A stretch of 42,293 nucleotides of DNA from Eubacterium sp. CAG:248 (GCA_000436475.1 FR886175.1:1-42293); one strand, 5' to 3'. Numbered from the stretch's first letter, positions 23,903 to 33,481 are shown. Notes: a model not told the origin generated them from the letters alone. Made by a program: numbers and translations.

Positions 23903-25663
23903 ATGATAAAAACATTATCGGCTTATATAGGCCAGTATAAGAAGGATTCAGTTAAAGCTCCTTTCTATATTATATTTGAAGTACTTATGGAGATTCTTAT
24001 ACCATTTGTTACAGCAAGCATTATAGATAAGGGTATTCAGGCAGGCAATATGAAAAACGTATATATATACGGAGGAGTTATGATAGTACTTGCCTTTATC
24101 AGTCTGTTTTGTGGTGTTCAGGCAGGAAAGTATGCAGCTAGCGCATCAACTGGCTTTGCCTGCAACTTAAGAGAAGGAATATATACCAATATACAGAATT
24201 TCGCATTTTCTAATATTGATAAGTATAGTACAGCAGGTCTTATTACACGTATGACTACAGATGTTACTAATGTGCAGAATGCATACCAGATGCTTCTTAG
24301 AATAGCTGTAAGGGCACCGCTTATGATGATATGCAGCATGGTTATGTGTTTTATCATTAACCCGACTATGAGTACTATATTTTTAGTGGCACTTATACTT
24401 CTTGGATTCGTGCTTTTCTTTATTATATATAAGGTAACACCTATATTCACAGAAGGTTTTGCAAAGTATGATAATCTTAATGCGAGCGTACAGGAAAATA
24501 TTTCTGGTATACGTGTAGTTAAAGCATTTGTCAGGGAAGATTATGAGAATGATAAGTTCAAAAGGGCAGCAACTAGTCTTTATAATACATTTGTAAAGGC
24601 AGAATCATGGCTTGCCTTTAACAGCCCGGTTATGATGTTTGTCATATATGCAAGTATTATTGCTCTTTCATGGTTTGCGGCACATTTTATAGCAGATGGA
24701 ACTATGACAACAGGTAATCTTACATCAATGTTTTCGTATGTTATGAGCATGATGATGTCACTTATGATGCTTTCCATGGTATTTGTTATGGTGTCTATGA
24801 GTGCTGCAAGTGCAAGACGTATAGCTGAGGTTCTTAACGAAAAGGCAGATATAACTAATCCAAAAGCTCCAGTTATGGAAGTTCCTGATGGAAGAATAGA
24901 TTTTAATCATGTAGATTTCGTATATAAAAAAGACAGTGAAACAGATACACTCCATGATATAGATATACATATTAAGTCGGGTGAAACTATAGGTATCATC
25001 GGTGGAACTGGCTGTGGTAAGTCAAGTTTTGTTAACCTTATAAGCCGCCTTTATGATGTTAAGGACGGAAGTGTATGTGTTGGTGGAGTTGATGTAAGAG
25101 AATATGATATAGAAACTCTTCGAGATGAGGTATCAGTTGTTCTCCAGAAAAATGTGTTATTCTCAGGAACTATCCTTGATAACTTAAGATGGGGTGATGA
25201 TAACGCAACAAAGGAAGAGTGTATAGAAGCATGTAAGCAGGCATGTGCAGATGAATTCATAGAGCGTATGCCAGATAAGTATGATACATGGATAGAACAG
25301 GGTGGAACCAACGTTTCTGGTGGCCAGAGACAAAGATTATGTATAGCAAGAGCTCTTCTTAAGCATCCTAAGGTTCTTATCCTTGATGATTCAACAAGTG
25401 CGGTGGATACAGCAACAGATGCCAAGATAAAGCAGGCATTTGCAACTAAGATTCCAGGAACAACTAAGCTTATAGTATCCCAGAGAATATCAAGTATCCA
25501 GGATGCAGACAGAATACTTGTGCTTGAAAACGGAGAGATCAGTGGCTTTGATACACATGAGAAGCTTATAGAAAGTAACAAGGTATATCGTGAGATATAT
25601 GAAGTCCAGACACAGGGCGGTGGTGATTTTGATGAGAAGAAGGGAGGAGAAGATAATGAGTAA
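23903..25663 (+). CDS. ABC exporter half-transporter (degenerate ATP site subunit)
   Basis: This 586-residue protein fuses a six-helix exporter domain (about 1-320) to a nucleotide-binding domain. The latter has Walker A GGTGCGKSS, signature VSGGQRQRL and Walker B LILDDSTSAVD. The aspartate after Walker B, where the catalytic glutamate normally stands, marks the non-canonical site known from heterodimeric exporters such as BmrC/LmrC. It pairs with the next gene, which has the normal glutamate. The complex probably exports drugs or peptides across the cytoplasmic membrane under control of the MarR protein. The start ATG follows GAGG with 8-nt spacing inside the end of the MarR gene. Confidence 0.9.
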   Translation: MIKTLSAYIGQYKKDSVKAPFYIIFEVLMEILIPFVTASIIDKGIQAGNMKNVYIYGGVMIVLAFISLFCGVQAGKYAASASTGFACNLREGIYTNIQNFAFSNIDKYSTAGLITRMTTDVTNVQNAYQMLLRIAVRAPLMMICSMVMCFIINPTMSTIFLVALILLGFVLFFIIYKVTPIFTEGFAKYDNLNASVQENISGIRVVKAFVREDYENDKFKRAATSLYNTFVKAESWLAFNSPVMMFVIYASIIALSWFAAHFIADGTMTTGNLTSMFSYVMSMMMSLMMLSMVFVMVSMSAASARRIAEVLNEKADITNPKAPVMEVPDGRIDFNHVDFVYKKDSETDTLHDIDIHIKSGETIGIIGGTGCGKSSFVNLISRLYDVKDGSVCVGGVDVREYDIETLRDEVSVVLQKNVLFSGTILDNLRWGDDNATKEECIEACKQACADEFIERMPDKYDTWIEQGGTNVSGGQRQRLCIARALLKHPKVLILDDSTSAVDTATDAKIKQAFATKIPGTTKLIVSQRISSIQDADRILVLENGEISGFDTHEKLIESNKVYREIYEVQTQGGGDFDEKKGGEDNE

Positions 25664-27608
25664 AAATGTTGGAAATTCTGATAAAATATTGAATAAATCA
25701 GACATGAATCTAGGTGATGGAAAGCATAAAAGGAAAGATAGAGAAGGAAAGAATGCACTTCATGTTATGAAAAGATTATTAGGATATGTTTTAAAGAATT
25801 ATAAGTTTTCATGTATAGCTGTTGTGGCATGTATTATAGTTTCATCACTTACAACACTTATAGCTACTCTTTTCATCCAGAAGCTGGTAGATAACTATAT
25901 TATTCCGCTTACACAGTCAGCAGTGCATGATTATGCTCCACTTGCAGCTGCTATTATAAAGCTTTCAGCAGTACTTCTTGTTGGTGTGTTATGTTCATAT
26001 ATATACAACAGGATCATGGTAAATGTTGGGCAGGGTACTTTAAAAAAGCTAAGATTTGAGCTTTTTACTAACATGGAATCACTTCCTATAAGATATTTTG
26101 ATACACATGCGCATGGTGATATTATGTCAGTATATACTAACGATATCGATACATTAAGACAGCTTATAAGCCAGAGTATACCGCAGGTTATCAACTCATG
26201 CATAACGCTTGTTTCTACATTTGTAAGTATGATAGTGCTTGATATTCCACTTACTATAGTATCTGTTATCATGGTTATTATTATGTTGTATGTAACATCC
26301 AGATTAAGTGAACTTTCCGGAAAATATTTCGTTGAACAGCAGAAGGATATAGGTAAGGTTAATGCTTATATTGAGGAAATGATGGAAGGACAGAAGGTTG
26401 TAAAGGTGTTCTGTCATGAAGAGGAAAGTATAGAGCAGTTCAGAAAGATTAATGATGCACTCCGTGCAAGCGCTAATAACGCCAATAAGATTGCTAACAT
26501 TACTATGCCTGTTAATGGCAATATCGGTAACATAAGCTATGTTTTATGCGCTATTGCTGGTGGTATATTAGCACTCAGTGATTTTTCGGGACTGACTATA
26601 GGTACTCTTGTAGCATTTTTAAGTCTTAACAAGAGCTTTACACAGCCTGTAACACAGATAAGCCAGCAGGTAAGCAGTATAGTTATGGCTATGGCTGGTG
26701 CCGGACGTGTGTTTGAGTTATATGATGAGAAGCCTGAAACAGACGAAGGCCGGGTTGAACTTGTAAATGTAAAGTATAATGCAGATAAAGAGTTTACAGA
26801 AACTAAAGAAAGTACTATGATGTGGGCATGGAAGAGACCAGCTATGGATGGCAAGCCTGCAGAATACAGAAGACTTGAAGGTGATGTTACATTTGATGGT
26901 GTAGACTTTGGATATAATCTTGACAAGATGGTTCTTCATGATATCAGAATGTATGCAACTCCAGGTCAGAAGATAGCATTTGTAGGAAGCACAGGTGCTG
27001 GTAAAACTACGATTACGAATCTTATTAACAGATTCTATGATATACAGGATGGTAAGATAAGATATGATGGTATCAATATCAATCATATTAAAAAGGATGA
27101 TTTAAGACGAAGCCTTGGTATAGTGCTTCAAGATACGAATCTGTTCACAGAAACTATTATGGAAAATATCCGTTATGGCCGTCTGGATGCAACTGATGAG
27201 GAGTGTATAGCAGCAGCAAGACTTGCCAATGCAGATGGCTTCATAAGACGTCTGCCTGAAGGTTATAACACAGTGCTTCATAGTGGTGGTGCTAACCTAA
27301 GCCAGGGACAAAGACAGCTTTTAGCCATAGCACGTGCTGCAGTAGCTGACCCACCGGTACTTATTCTTGATGAGGCAACATCTTCTATTGATACAAGAAC
27401 TGAAAAACTTGTACAGAAGGGAATGGATGCGCTTATGTCAGGAAGAACCTCTTTTGTTATAGCACACAGACTTTCTACAGTTCGTAACGCAGACTGTATC
27501 ATGGTTATGGAACAGGGCAGAATAATAGAAAGAGGAACACATGAACAGCTGATGGAGGAAAAAGGAAGATATTACCAGTTATATACAGGTAAGAGTATAT
27601 CAGCGTAG
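25656..27608 (+). CDS. ABC exporter half-transporter (catalytic subunit)
   Basis: This 650-residue partner of the preceding exporter has an N-terminal extension of about 50 charged residues and then six TM helices. Its nucleotide-binding domain has GSTGAGKTT, LSQGQRQLL and LILDEATSSID, so the catalytic glutamate is present. A linker of about 40 extra residues (around 385-425, with TKESTMMWAWKRPAM) separates membrane and ATPase domains, as in BmrD/YheH-type subunits. ATG 25656 is chosen for the GGGAGGAG six or seven nt upstream; it overlaps the first subunit's stop by 8 nt. An earlier in-frame ATG at 25590 lies deep in the upstream gene and lacks a ribosome site. Confidence 0.9.
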   Translation: MSKNVGNSDKILNKSDMNLGDGKHKRKDREGKNALHVMKRLLGYVLKNYKFSCIAVVACIIVSSLTTLIATLFIQKLVDNYIIPLTQSAVHDYAPLAAAIIKLSAVLLVGVLCSYIYNRIMVNVGQGTLKKLRFELFTNMESLPIRYFDTHAHGDIMSVYTNDIDTLRQLISQSIPQVINSCITLVSTFVSMIVLDIPLTIVSVIMVIIMLYVTSRLSELSGKYFVEQQKDIGKVNAYIEEMMEGQKVVKVFCHEEESIEQFRKINDALRASANNANKIANITMPVNGNIGNISYVLCAIAGGILALSDFSGLTIGTLVAFLSLNKSFTQPVTQISQQVSSIVMAMAGAGRVFELYDEKPETDEGRVELVNVKYNADKEFTETKESTMMWAWKRPAMDGKPAEYRRLEGDVTFDGVDFGYNLDKMVLHDIRMYATPGQKIAFVGSTGAGKTTITNLINRFYDIQDGKIRYDGININHIKKDDLRRSLGIVLQDTNLFTETIMENIRYGRLDATDEECIAAARLANADGFIRRLPEGYNTVLHSGGANLSQGQRQLLAIARAAVADPPVLILDEATSSIDTRTEKLVQKGMDALMSGRTSFVIAHRLSTVRNADCIMVMEQGRIIERGTHEQLMEEKGRYYQLYTGKSISA

Positions 27609-27680
27609 GTACAAAAGCATGAAAATAGCTTATTATGAGATTGACAATTCTGACCTGGAAAAATATAATTAAATATTGTT

Positions 27681-27712
27681 CAGACAAATATATTGTTTAA
27701 ATTCTTTGTCTG
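27681..27712 (+). repeat. Hairpin between ABC exporter and HD-GYP genes
   Basis: An 8-bp perfect inverted repeat (CAGACAAA/TTTGTCTG) encloses 16 nt. No T-run follows, so termination is uncertain. It may be a regulatory site for the following gene. Confidence 0.35.
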
Positions 27713-27742
27713 GAATAAAAGTATACATTGGTTAAGTTTAAT

Positions 27743-28369
27743 ATGGAAAAAGAGATGAATAATGAACTTATTGACTACGTAGTCAATGATTTCAAAAGTG
27801 GTATTAAGCATGGAGTGCTTGTTGCTAATCTGACATATGCCCTGGCTAAGGAGTATGGTATGTCAGAAGCTGAGGCATACGAACTAAAAGTGGCAGCTAT
27901 GGTGCATGATATTGGAAAGCTTAAGCTTTCAGAGTATCTTTATGGAAGAACGAATGAGAGTCTTCCAGAAGAAGAAAAAAAGTATATGAGCATGCATTCA
28001 AAGATCAGCTATGATGTATTGAAAAAGTATGATTATTCAGATAATATTATGGAGGTTGTACTTTCACACCATGAGTGCTACGATGGAAGCGGATATCCTA
28101 ATGGACTTGTGGGTGAGGATATACCGATAGGAGCAAGGATTCTTAAGGTTACAGATGAATTCGCAGCTCTTATATCAGACAGACCTTATAGAAAAGCATT
28201 TGATATAGATACAGCTGTTTCTATTATGATTGATGAGGTGAAGAATCTTGATATGAAGGTCTTTATATTATTTCAGAGACTTATTCATGAGGAATCAACG
28301 CTTGAACTTATAAAAAACAGCAGAATTGATATTGATGACCTGGATATAAGTGATATACTTGATATTTAG
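27743..28369 (+). CDS. HD-GYP domain protein (putative cyclic-dinucleotide phosphodiesterase)
   Basis: This protein of about 208 residues has a metal-binding HD motif in MVHDIGKLKLS and a second histidine in MHSKISYDVL. The HD-GYP signature is HHECYDGSGYPNGL, followed by IPIGARILKVTDEFAAL and SDRPYRKA. Such domains hydrolyse cyclic di-GMP or related molecules. No sensor domain is attached, so it is a stand-alone enzyme in the cytoplasm. The ribosome site is weak at both possible starts (ATG 27743; TTG 27728). It stands alone between the exporter operon and aspS. Confidence 0.82.
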   Translation: MEKEMNNELIDYVVNDFKSGIKHGVLVANLTYALAKEYGMSEAEAYELKVAAMVHDIGKLKLSEYLYGRTNESLPEEEKKYMSMHSKISYDVLKKYDYSDNIMEVVLSHHECYDGSGYPNGLVGEDIPIGARILKVTDEFAALISDRPYRKAFDIDTAVSIMIDEVKNLDMKVFILFQRLIHEESTLELIKNSRIDIDDLDISDILDI

Positions 28370-28453
28370 AATGATCTGATTATATGGCATCCATATGGTT
28401 TATTTATCAGAGTTTGTTTTAATCAAATATTTACAGGAATGAGGTAATTAACA

Positions 28454-30247
28454 ATGGCAGAGTCAATGGTTGGCTTAAAAAGAACACACAGATGCACAGA
28501 GGTGTCAGGTGCTGACATAGGAAGCACAGTTACAGTTATGGGTTGGGTGGCTAAGAGACGTAATCTTGGTTCGCTTATATTCGTTGATTTAAGAGATAGA
28601 AGCGGCATCCTACAGATACTTTTTGATGAGAATATAGTTGGTAAGGAAGGCTTTGATAAAGCTTATACATTAAGAAATGAATTCGTTATAGCAGTAGTTG
28701 GTAAGGTCGTTAAAAGAAGCGGTGCAGTTAATGAGAATCTTAAGACTGGTGATATTGAGATAGCAGCAGAATCTTTAAGAATCCTTTCAGAGTCAGAAAC
28801 ACCTCCATTTCCTATCGAGGATGGTATAAATACTAAGGAGGATATCAGACTTAAGTACAGATGTCTTGATTTAAGAAGACCTGATATACAGTCTAATATT
28901 ATCATGAGAAGTAAGGTGGCAACTCTGACAAGAGCATTTCTTGCAAAGGAAGGCTTCCTTGAAATCGAAACACCTATGCTTACTAAGTCAACTCCGGAGG
29001 GAGCAAGAGATTACCTTGTACCAAGCCGTATTCATCCAGGTAAGTTCTATGCTCTGCCACAGTCACCACAGCTTTTTAAGCAGATGCTTATGTGTTCTGG
29101 CTATGACAGATATATGCAGATAGCAAGATGCTTCAGGGATGAGGACTTAAGAGCTGACAGACAGCCAGAGTTTACACAGATTGATATGGAGCTGTCATTT
29201 GTTGATGTTGATGATGTGATCGATGTTAATGAAAGACTTTTAGCTTATCTTTTTAAGGAAGTGTTAGATGTTGATGTTAAGCTTCCTATCCAGCGTATGA
29301 CATGGCAGGAGGCTATGGATAGATTCGGTTCTGATAAGCCAGACTTAAGATTTGGTATGGAGCTTAAGAATGTTACAGATATAGTTAAGAACTGTGGCTT
29401 CAGCGTGTTTACAGGAGCTATTGAGAATGGTGGTTCTGTACGTGGTATTAACGCTGAAGGTCAGGGAAATATGCCTCGTAAGAAGATAGATGCACTTGTT
29501 GATTTCGCTAAGGGTTATGGAGCAAAGGGCCTTGCCTATATAGCTATCCATGAAGATGGTTCACTTAAGTCTTCATTCTCTAAGTTTATGACAGAGGATG
29601 AGATGAATGCGCTTGTTGAGGCTATGGAAGGTAAGCCAGGAGATCTTTTACTTTTTGCAGCTGACAGAAACAAGATTGTATGGAATGTACTCGGTGCATT
29701 AAGAGTTGAGCTTGCAGGACAGATGGGACTTCTTGACAAGAGTGATTATAAGTTCCTTTGGGTAACAGAATTCCCACAGTTTGAGTGGTCAGATGAAGAA
29801 GAGAGATTCGTAGCTATGCATCATCCATTTACTATGCCTATGGATGAGGATCTTGATAAGCTTGAGTCAGACCCAGGTTCAGTACGTGCCAAGGCTTATG
29901 ATATTGTACTTAACGGTACAGAGATAGGTGGTGGTTCAGTAAGAATCCATCAGGCTGATGTACAGTCAAGAATGTTTAAGGCACTTGGTCTTACAGATGA
30001 AGTTGCTAACGAGAAGTTTGGCTTCTTACTTGATGCATTCAAGTATGGAGTACCACCACACGCAGGACTTGCATATGGTCTTGACAGACTTGTTATGCTT
30101 ATGGCTAAGAGAGATTCAATAAGGGACGTTATAGCTTTCCCTAAGGTTAAGGATGCTACATGTCTTCTTACTAATGCACCGGATGTTGTTGATGCAAAAC
30201 AGCTTGAAGATTTATCTATCAGCATTACAGAGTCAGAACAGGAATAA
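28454..30247 (+). CDS. aspS: Aspartate-tRNA ligase
   Basis: This 597-residue class II synthetase of the bacterial type charges tRNA-Asp. An N-terminal OB-fold anticodon-binding domain (VTVMGWVAKRRNLGSLIFVD) is followed by motif 2 (FRDEDLRADRQPEFTQIDME). The GAD insertion lies at about 280-420, and motif 3 is near the C-terminus (GLAYGLDRLVMLM). The length is normal for the bacterial enzyme. GAGGT upstream of the ATG is the ribosome site. The 84-nt upstream gap is too short for a full T-box riboswitch, and none of its motifs is visible. A strong terminator ends the unit. Confidence 0.97.
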   Translation: MAESMVGLKRTHRCTEVSGADIGSTVTVMGWVAKRRNLGSLIFVDLRDRSGILQILFDENIVGKEGFDKAYTLRNEFVIAVVGKVVKRSGAVNENLKTGDIEIAAESLRILSESETPPFPIEDGINTKEDIRLKYRCLDLRRPDIQSNIIMRSKVATLTRAFLAKEGFLEIETPMLTKSTPEGARDYLVPSRIHPGKFYALPQSPQLFKQMLMCSGYDRYMQIARCFRDEDLRADRQPEFTQIDMELSFVDVDDVIDVNERLLAYLFKEVLDVDVKLPIQRMTWQEAMDRFGSDKPDLRFGMELKNVTDIVKNCGFSVFTGAIENGGSVRGINAEGQGNMPRKKIDALVDFAKGYGAKGLAYIAIHEDGSLKSSFSKFMTEDEMNALVEAMEGKPGDLLLFAADRNKIVWNVLGALRVELAGQMGLLDKSDYKFLWVTEFPQFEWSDEEERFVAMHHPFTMPMDEDLDKLESDPGSVRAKAYDIVLNGTEIGGGSVRIHQADVQSRMFKALGLTDEVANEKFGFLLDAFKYGVPPHAGLAYGLDRLVMLMAKRDSIRDVIAFPKVKDATCLLTNAPDVVDAKQLEDLSISITESEQE

Positions 30248-30256
30248 TATTTTAAG

Positions 30257-30299
30257 AGCATTTGAAAGTATTTAATGGATATTTTCAAATGCTTTTTTT
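30257..30299 (+). terminator. Terminator of aspS
   Basis: A perfect 11-bp stem (30257-30267 with 30283-30293) is followed by seven T, ten nt after the aspS stop codon. Confidence 0.93.
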
Positions 30300-30375
30300 A
30301 ACTATATTTTTAGACAATACTTTGTGAAATCTGGATGAAAATAATGGCTTTATCAGCTTTTTTTTAGCAAAAATA

Positions 30376-30404
30376 TTGCATTTGAATAATCATGGGTATA
30401 TACT
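30376..30404 (+). promoter_or_regulatory. Promoter of the chemoreceptor gene
   Basis: TTGCAT (30376-30381), a 17-nt spacer and TATACT (30399-30404) lie about 50 nt before the ATG and after the aspS terminator. This is a sigma-A pattern; I see no sigma-D (flagellar) motif. Confidence 0.55.
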
Positions 30405-30452
30405 TTTTTTATAAATCTTTGCAAAACTATAACAAAAGACTGGAGAAAAATT

Positions 30453-31925
30453 ATGACAGAGAATCAGTATATAAGGGCAAACAGGACTGTTTTATTTACA
30501 GTTCTCATAGTATTTGGTTATATTGCGCTGACCCTGATGGCAGCATTAGGAGTGGGTGACGGACATAACAAAGGAAAGATTTTAATACAGTTTGTTGTGG
30601 CACTTGCGGTAATTATTGTATCAGTAGCTGCTTATATTTTAAGGAAGAAGACCAGAGTGTGTGAATTAACGATTGCGGTATCAATGGCATTTGGATATGT
30701 TGTTCTTATACTGCTTAATTCAACTGATGGTGTATGGACATATGTACTTCCTTTGATTATGGCTTCGATGGTATATCTTAATGAAAAACTAATATTGTGG
30801 GCTGATGGCGTTGCGATAGCTGGTAATGTCATAAGACTTATTATGGATTATAATATGTATAATGGAGTGGCTATGGCAAGCAGGGTTCTTGCTATATTAG
30901 TATTGGTTATTGTTACATGTATATCTCTTAGTGTAACAAAGCTGCTTAAGCAGTTTTTTGCAGAGAATATGAATAAGATAGAGGCAGCAGCAGTTATACA
31001 GAAAGAGAATAACGAGAAGATGGTTGCTGTAGCTGATAATATAACCAGACATTTCGGACAGGCTATGGATATGCTTGATGAGTTAGAAAAGAGCATAGAT
31101 ATAAACCACAATTCAATGAAAGATATAGCAGAAAGCACAGAAAGCACAGCAGAAGCCATACAAAGACAGGCCACTATGTGTGCAGAGATTCAAGAAAACA
31201 CTGATATTGCTGAAAAAGAGATAAGCGAGATGGTTGAGGCTTCACACAGAACAGATGAGACTGTTAATGATAGTAAGGCTATAGTAGTTGAACTTAAGGA
31301 ACAGGCACAGAATGTACATGATGCAAGCAATATAATCGTAGATGTGATTAACAGTCTTACAGAAAAGGTTGATGATGTACAGGGATTTATTGGTTCTATC
31401 GTAGAGATTTCAAGCCAGACTAACCTTCTTGCATTAAATGCTTCAATAGAAGCAGCAAGAGCAGGAGAAGCCGGAAAGGGCTTCGCAGTAGTAGCCGAAG
31501 AGATAAGACAGCTCTCAGAACAGACTAAGAATGCATCTTCAAGCATAACAGATATAATCAATAATCTTTATGAAGATACGAAGAAAGCTAATGAGAGCAT
31601 AAAAGCGTCAGTTGAGTCAGTTAATAAGCAGAATGAACTTATTGATAATACAAGAGTGACTTTTGAGGACGTAGGAAAAACAGTTGACAATCTTATGAAC
31701 AATATAGATTCTGCAGAGCAGAGCATTAACAAGATACTGGATTCAACTTCTGTTATTTCTGATAATATTTCACATTTATCAGCAACAGGAGAAGAGGTAG
31801 CAGCTGCTTCAACTGAAGGCCTAAAAGTATCTGACACAACAGTTGAAAGTATGAAGAACTGTAAGAATATATTACATAACATATATCTTCTTGCAGAGGA
31901 TTTAAAGAGTTCAGTAGATAACTAA
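30453..31925 (+). CDS. Methyl-accepting chemotaxis protein without a periplasmic sensor domain
   Basis: The first ~175 residues form about six membrane helices with very short loops instead of the usual outer ligand-binding domain. No clear HAMP domain follows. Residues 190-490 are the coiled-coil signalling domain with the hairpin tip SSQTNLLALNASIEAARAGE, then KGFAVVAEEIRQLSEQ. It should signal to CheA/CheW in response to a membrane-linked or internal cue. No chemotaxis or flagellar genes lie nearby. GGAGA precedes the ATG. The C-terminus lacks a CheR-docking pentapeptide. Confidence 0.92.
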   Translation: MTENQYIRANRTVLFTVLIVFGYIALTLMAALGVGDGHNKGKILIQFVVALAVIIVSVAAYILRKKTRVCELTIAVSMAFGYVVLILLNSTDGVWTYVLPLIMASMVYLNEKLILWADGVAIAGNVIRLIMDYNMYNGVAMASRVLAILVLVIVTCISLSVTKLLKQFFAENMNKIEAAAVIQKENNEKMVAVADNITRHFGQAMDMLDELEKSIDINHNSMKDIAESTESTAEAIQRQATMCAEIQENTDIAEKEISEMVEASHRTDETVNDSKAIVVELKEQAQNVHDASNIIVDVINSLTEKVDDVQGFIGSIVEISSQTNLLALNASIEAARAGEAGKGFAVVAEEIRQLSEQTKNASSSITDIINNLYEDTKKANESIKASVESVNKQNELIDNTRVTFEDVGKTVDNLMNNIDSAEQSINKILDSTSVISDNISHLSATGEEVAAASTEGLKVSDTTVESMKNCKNILHNIYLLAEDLKSSVDN

Positions 31926-32042
31926 ATGGATTGTAAGAGATTAAGCAGATTACAATGTATTGCAAGACTAGCAGTTGATTATTATAAGTTGTAATTAATA
32001 ATATAATCAGGATGGTTTTGCAGGGTTATTAATATTTATAAG

Positions 32043-32121
32043 ACAACAGTATGTTTATTATAAGGAGTGCAAATGACATTTTATGTCTGCATTATTTATA
32101 AAAGACAGCTGTTGTTTTTTT
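32043..32121 (+). terminator. Compound hairpin with T-run after the chemoreceptor gene
   Basis: Outer arms ACAACAG/CTGTTGT (32043-32049, 32109-32115) close a nested AT-rich stem and an inner GACAT/ATGTC hairpin. Seven T follow. It is probably the 3' terminator of a transcript ending about 190 nt after the chemoreceptor stop; 31926-32042 between them shows nothing else. Confidence 0.55.
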
Positions 32122-32240
32122 ATGTAATAGGGAATTTCGATAGAATTTCCTATACATAAAAGGTGCTATGTGCCGATGATGCACACTTGCACGAAGATGT
32201 AGGTTGTCGCAAGCGACAGTGCTTAGTGTGAGAAGGTGCT
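32122..32240 (+). repeat. Structured intergenic element (two hairpins between AAGGTGCT direct repeats)
   Basis: Hairpin 1 (32122-32157) is a 15-bp stem with one bulged base around a CGATA loop. Hairpin 2 (32182-32230) nests CACACT/AGTGTG, GCAC/GTGC and a TGTCGC-AA-GCGACA tip. AAGGTGCT occurs on both sides of hairpin 2 (32160-32167 and 32233-32240). It is more GC-rich than its surroundings and contains no open frame. It could be a small RNA or a dispersed palindromic repeat. I cannot tell from one copy. Confidence 0.5.
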
Positions 32241-32274
32241 TCATATATTTTATTTATATAGGAATATTTTATGC

Positions 32275-32305
32275 TTGACTTGAAGTTAACTCTAAATGCT
32301 ATTAT
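32275..32305 (+). promoter_or_regulatory. MerR-type promoter/operator with 19-bp spacer
   Basis: TTGACT (32275-32280) and TATTAT (32300-32305) are separated by 19 nt, too long for normal use. The spacer contains the dyad TTGAAGTTAACTCTAA centred on GTTAAC. This is the hallmark of promoters twisted into activity by MerR-family activators (the TTGACTT-x-AAGTTAACT class). No MerR gene is present in the window. Confidence 0.65.
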
Positions 32306-32360
32306 CAAAATGTAGAGTTAATAATCAGGTTTAATTAATAATTATATGAGGTGACTAATT

Positions 32361-33350
32361 ATGAGAGGAAATAATATTAGAAAAACAGAGGCACTTATAA
32401 TGGCATTTGCATTATCAGCAAGCCTGTTGTTAACAAGTTGTGGCAACCAAAATACTAATGGTGACAGTGTTAATGAAAATAATAGTACAACAGACGAAGC
32501 TGGAATTAATCACGATTATCCGGTAATGTTGTTCTCTTATGATAAGAATGATACTAATTATGAAGAACCAGAAGCGTTTAATTCAGAACATCTTGGCGGC
32601 AATTATGGTGAGATTGAGAAGATAGAATATTATTCTCCAACTACTAATGCTACAAGAAATGCCAATGTGTATCTTCCATATGGATATGATAAGAGTAAAA
32701 GCTATCCTGTAGTATATCTTCTTCACGGAATGAGTGGAACATATGAAGATTACAGGGTTCTTGGTGCAAGACCAACAGCACAGAATATTGTGTATGAATA
32801 CAACCGCAACGATATGATATTAGTAAGCTTTACTGTATTTACGGATGTTGACGGAAAGCAGGAATCTGATTATGGATTTTCGGATTTAACTGCAAGATAT
32901 GATGCCTGTGAAAATGATGTGATTAATGCTCTTATTCCATATATTAATTCGCATTATTCAACTAAGATAGGCAGGGAATACACAGGAATTGCGGGATATT
33001 CATTAGGTGGACGGGAAGCTCTTTATTTATGCTTTGCACACCCTGATATATTTGGGTATGTAGGTGCATTTGAGCCTGTTGGAGGAGTTGTTAATACAGG
33101 AAGCGGTGAAACATTATATGGCAACAGGGGATATCTTCTTTCTGAGCTTGTTAAGGAAGGCGGGGAAGCACCACTTCTTACACTTATAGTAACAGGTGAT
33201 GAAGATCCATATTGCAGGGTATCATCAGAGAATTATTCAAGATATATGACAGAACATTCAATTGACCATATATTCTATTACAGACACGGCGGACACGAGG
33301 CAGGTGTATGGAATAATGGCTTATATAACTTTCTAAGGCGGATATTCTAA
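32361..33350 (+). CDS. Lipoprotein esterase, CE1/feruloyl-esterase-like alpha/beta hydrolase
   Basis: This 329-residue protein has a lipoprotein signal ending LLLTSCG (lipid-modified Cys at about 27) and a low-complexity Asn/Ser/Asp linker to about residue 50. A D-esterase fold follows. NVYLPYGYDKSKSYPVVYLL then HGMSG gives the oxyanion loop. The nucleophile is in AGYSLGGREAL, the acid probably in VTGDEDPY, and the histidine in YRHGGHEAGVW. It resembles XynZ/esterase D-like CE1 enzymes that remove feruloyl or acetyl groups from xylan, but a general carboxylesterase is possible. It is anchored on the outer face of the membrane. It is transcribed alone, probably under a MerR-type regulator. Confidence 0.85.
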   Translation: MRGNNIRKTEALIMAFALSASLLLTSCGNQNTNGDSVNENNSTTDEAGINHDYPVMLFSYDKNDTNYEEPEAFNSEHLGGNYGEIEKIEYYSPTTNATRNANVYLPYGYDKSKSYPVVYLLHGMSGTYEDYRVLGARPTAQNIVYEYNRNDMILVSFTVFTDVDGKQESDYGFSDLTARYDACENDVINALIPYINSHYSTKIGREYTGIAGYSLGGREALYLCFAHPDIFGYVGAFEPVGGVVNTGSGETLYGNRGYLLSELVKEGGEAPLLTLIVTGDEDPYCRVSSENYSRYMTEHSIDHIFYYRHGGHEAGVWNNGLYNFLRRIF

Positions 33351-33400
33351 TGAAGATAGTATTAAATAACTTAATTATTGTACAAATGTATAATTATACA

Positions 33401-33427
33401 TTGACTTATTGATAAATAATCTATAAA
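33401..33427 (+). promoter_or_regulatory. Possible promoter of glyA
   Basis: TTGACT (33401-33406) and TATAAA (33422-33427) have a short 15-nt spacer, so the match is imperfect. The position, about 55 nt before the glyA start, is suitable. Confidence 0.35.
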
Positions 33428-33481
33428 ATTAATAGTCAAACAGGTTGTATAACTACAACTATAGAAAATGGAGGTTGTAAT

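Noticed and set aside
25051..25758. Minus-strand frame of 235 residues inside the ABC exporter
   Set aside because: It lies opposite a clear nucleotide-binding domain with all motifs on the + strand. The reverse reading has no family features or ribosome site.
28370..28453. T-box riboswitch before aspS
   Set aside because: The 84-nt gap is too short. No T-box sequence or anti-terminator/terminator pair is visible.
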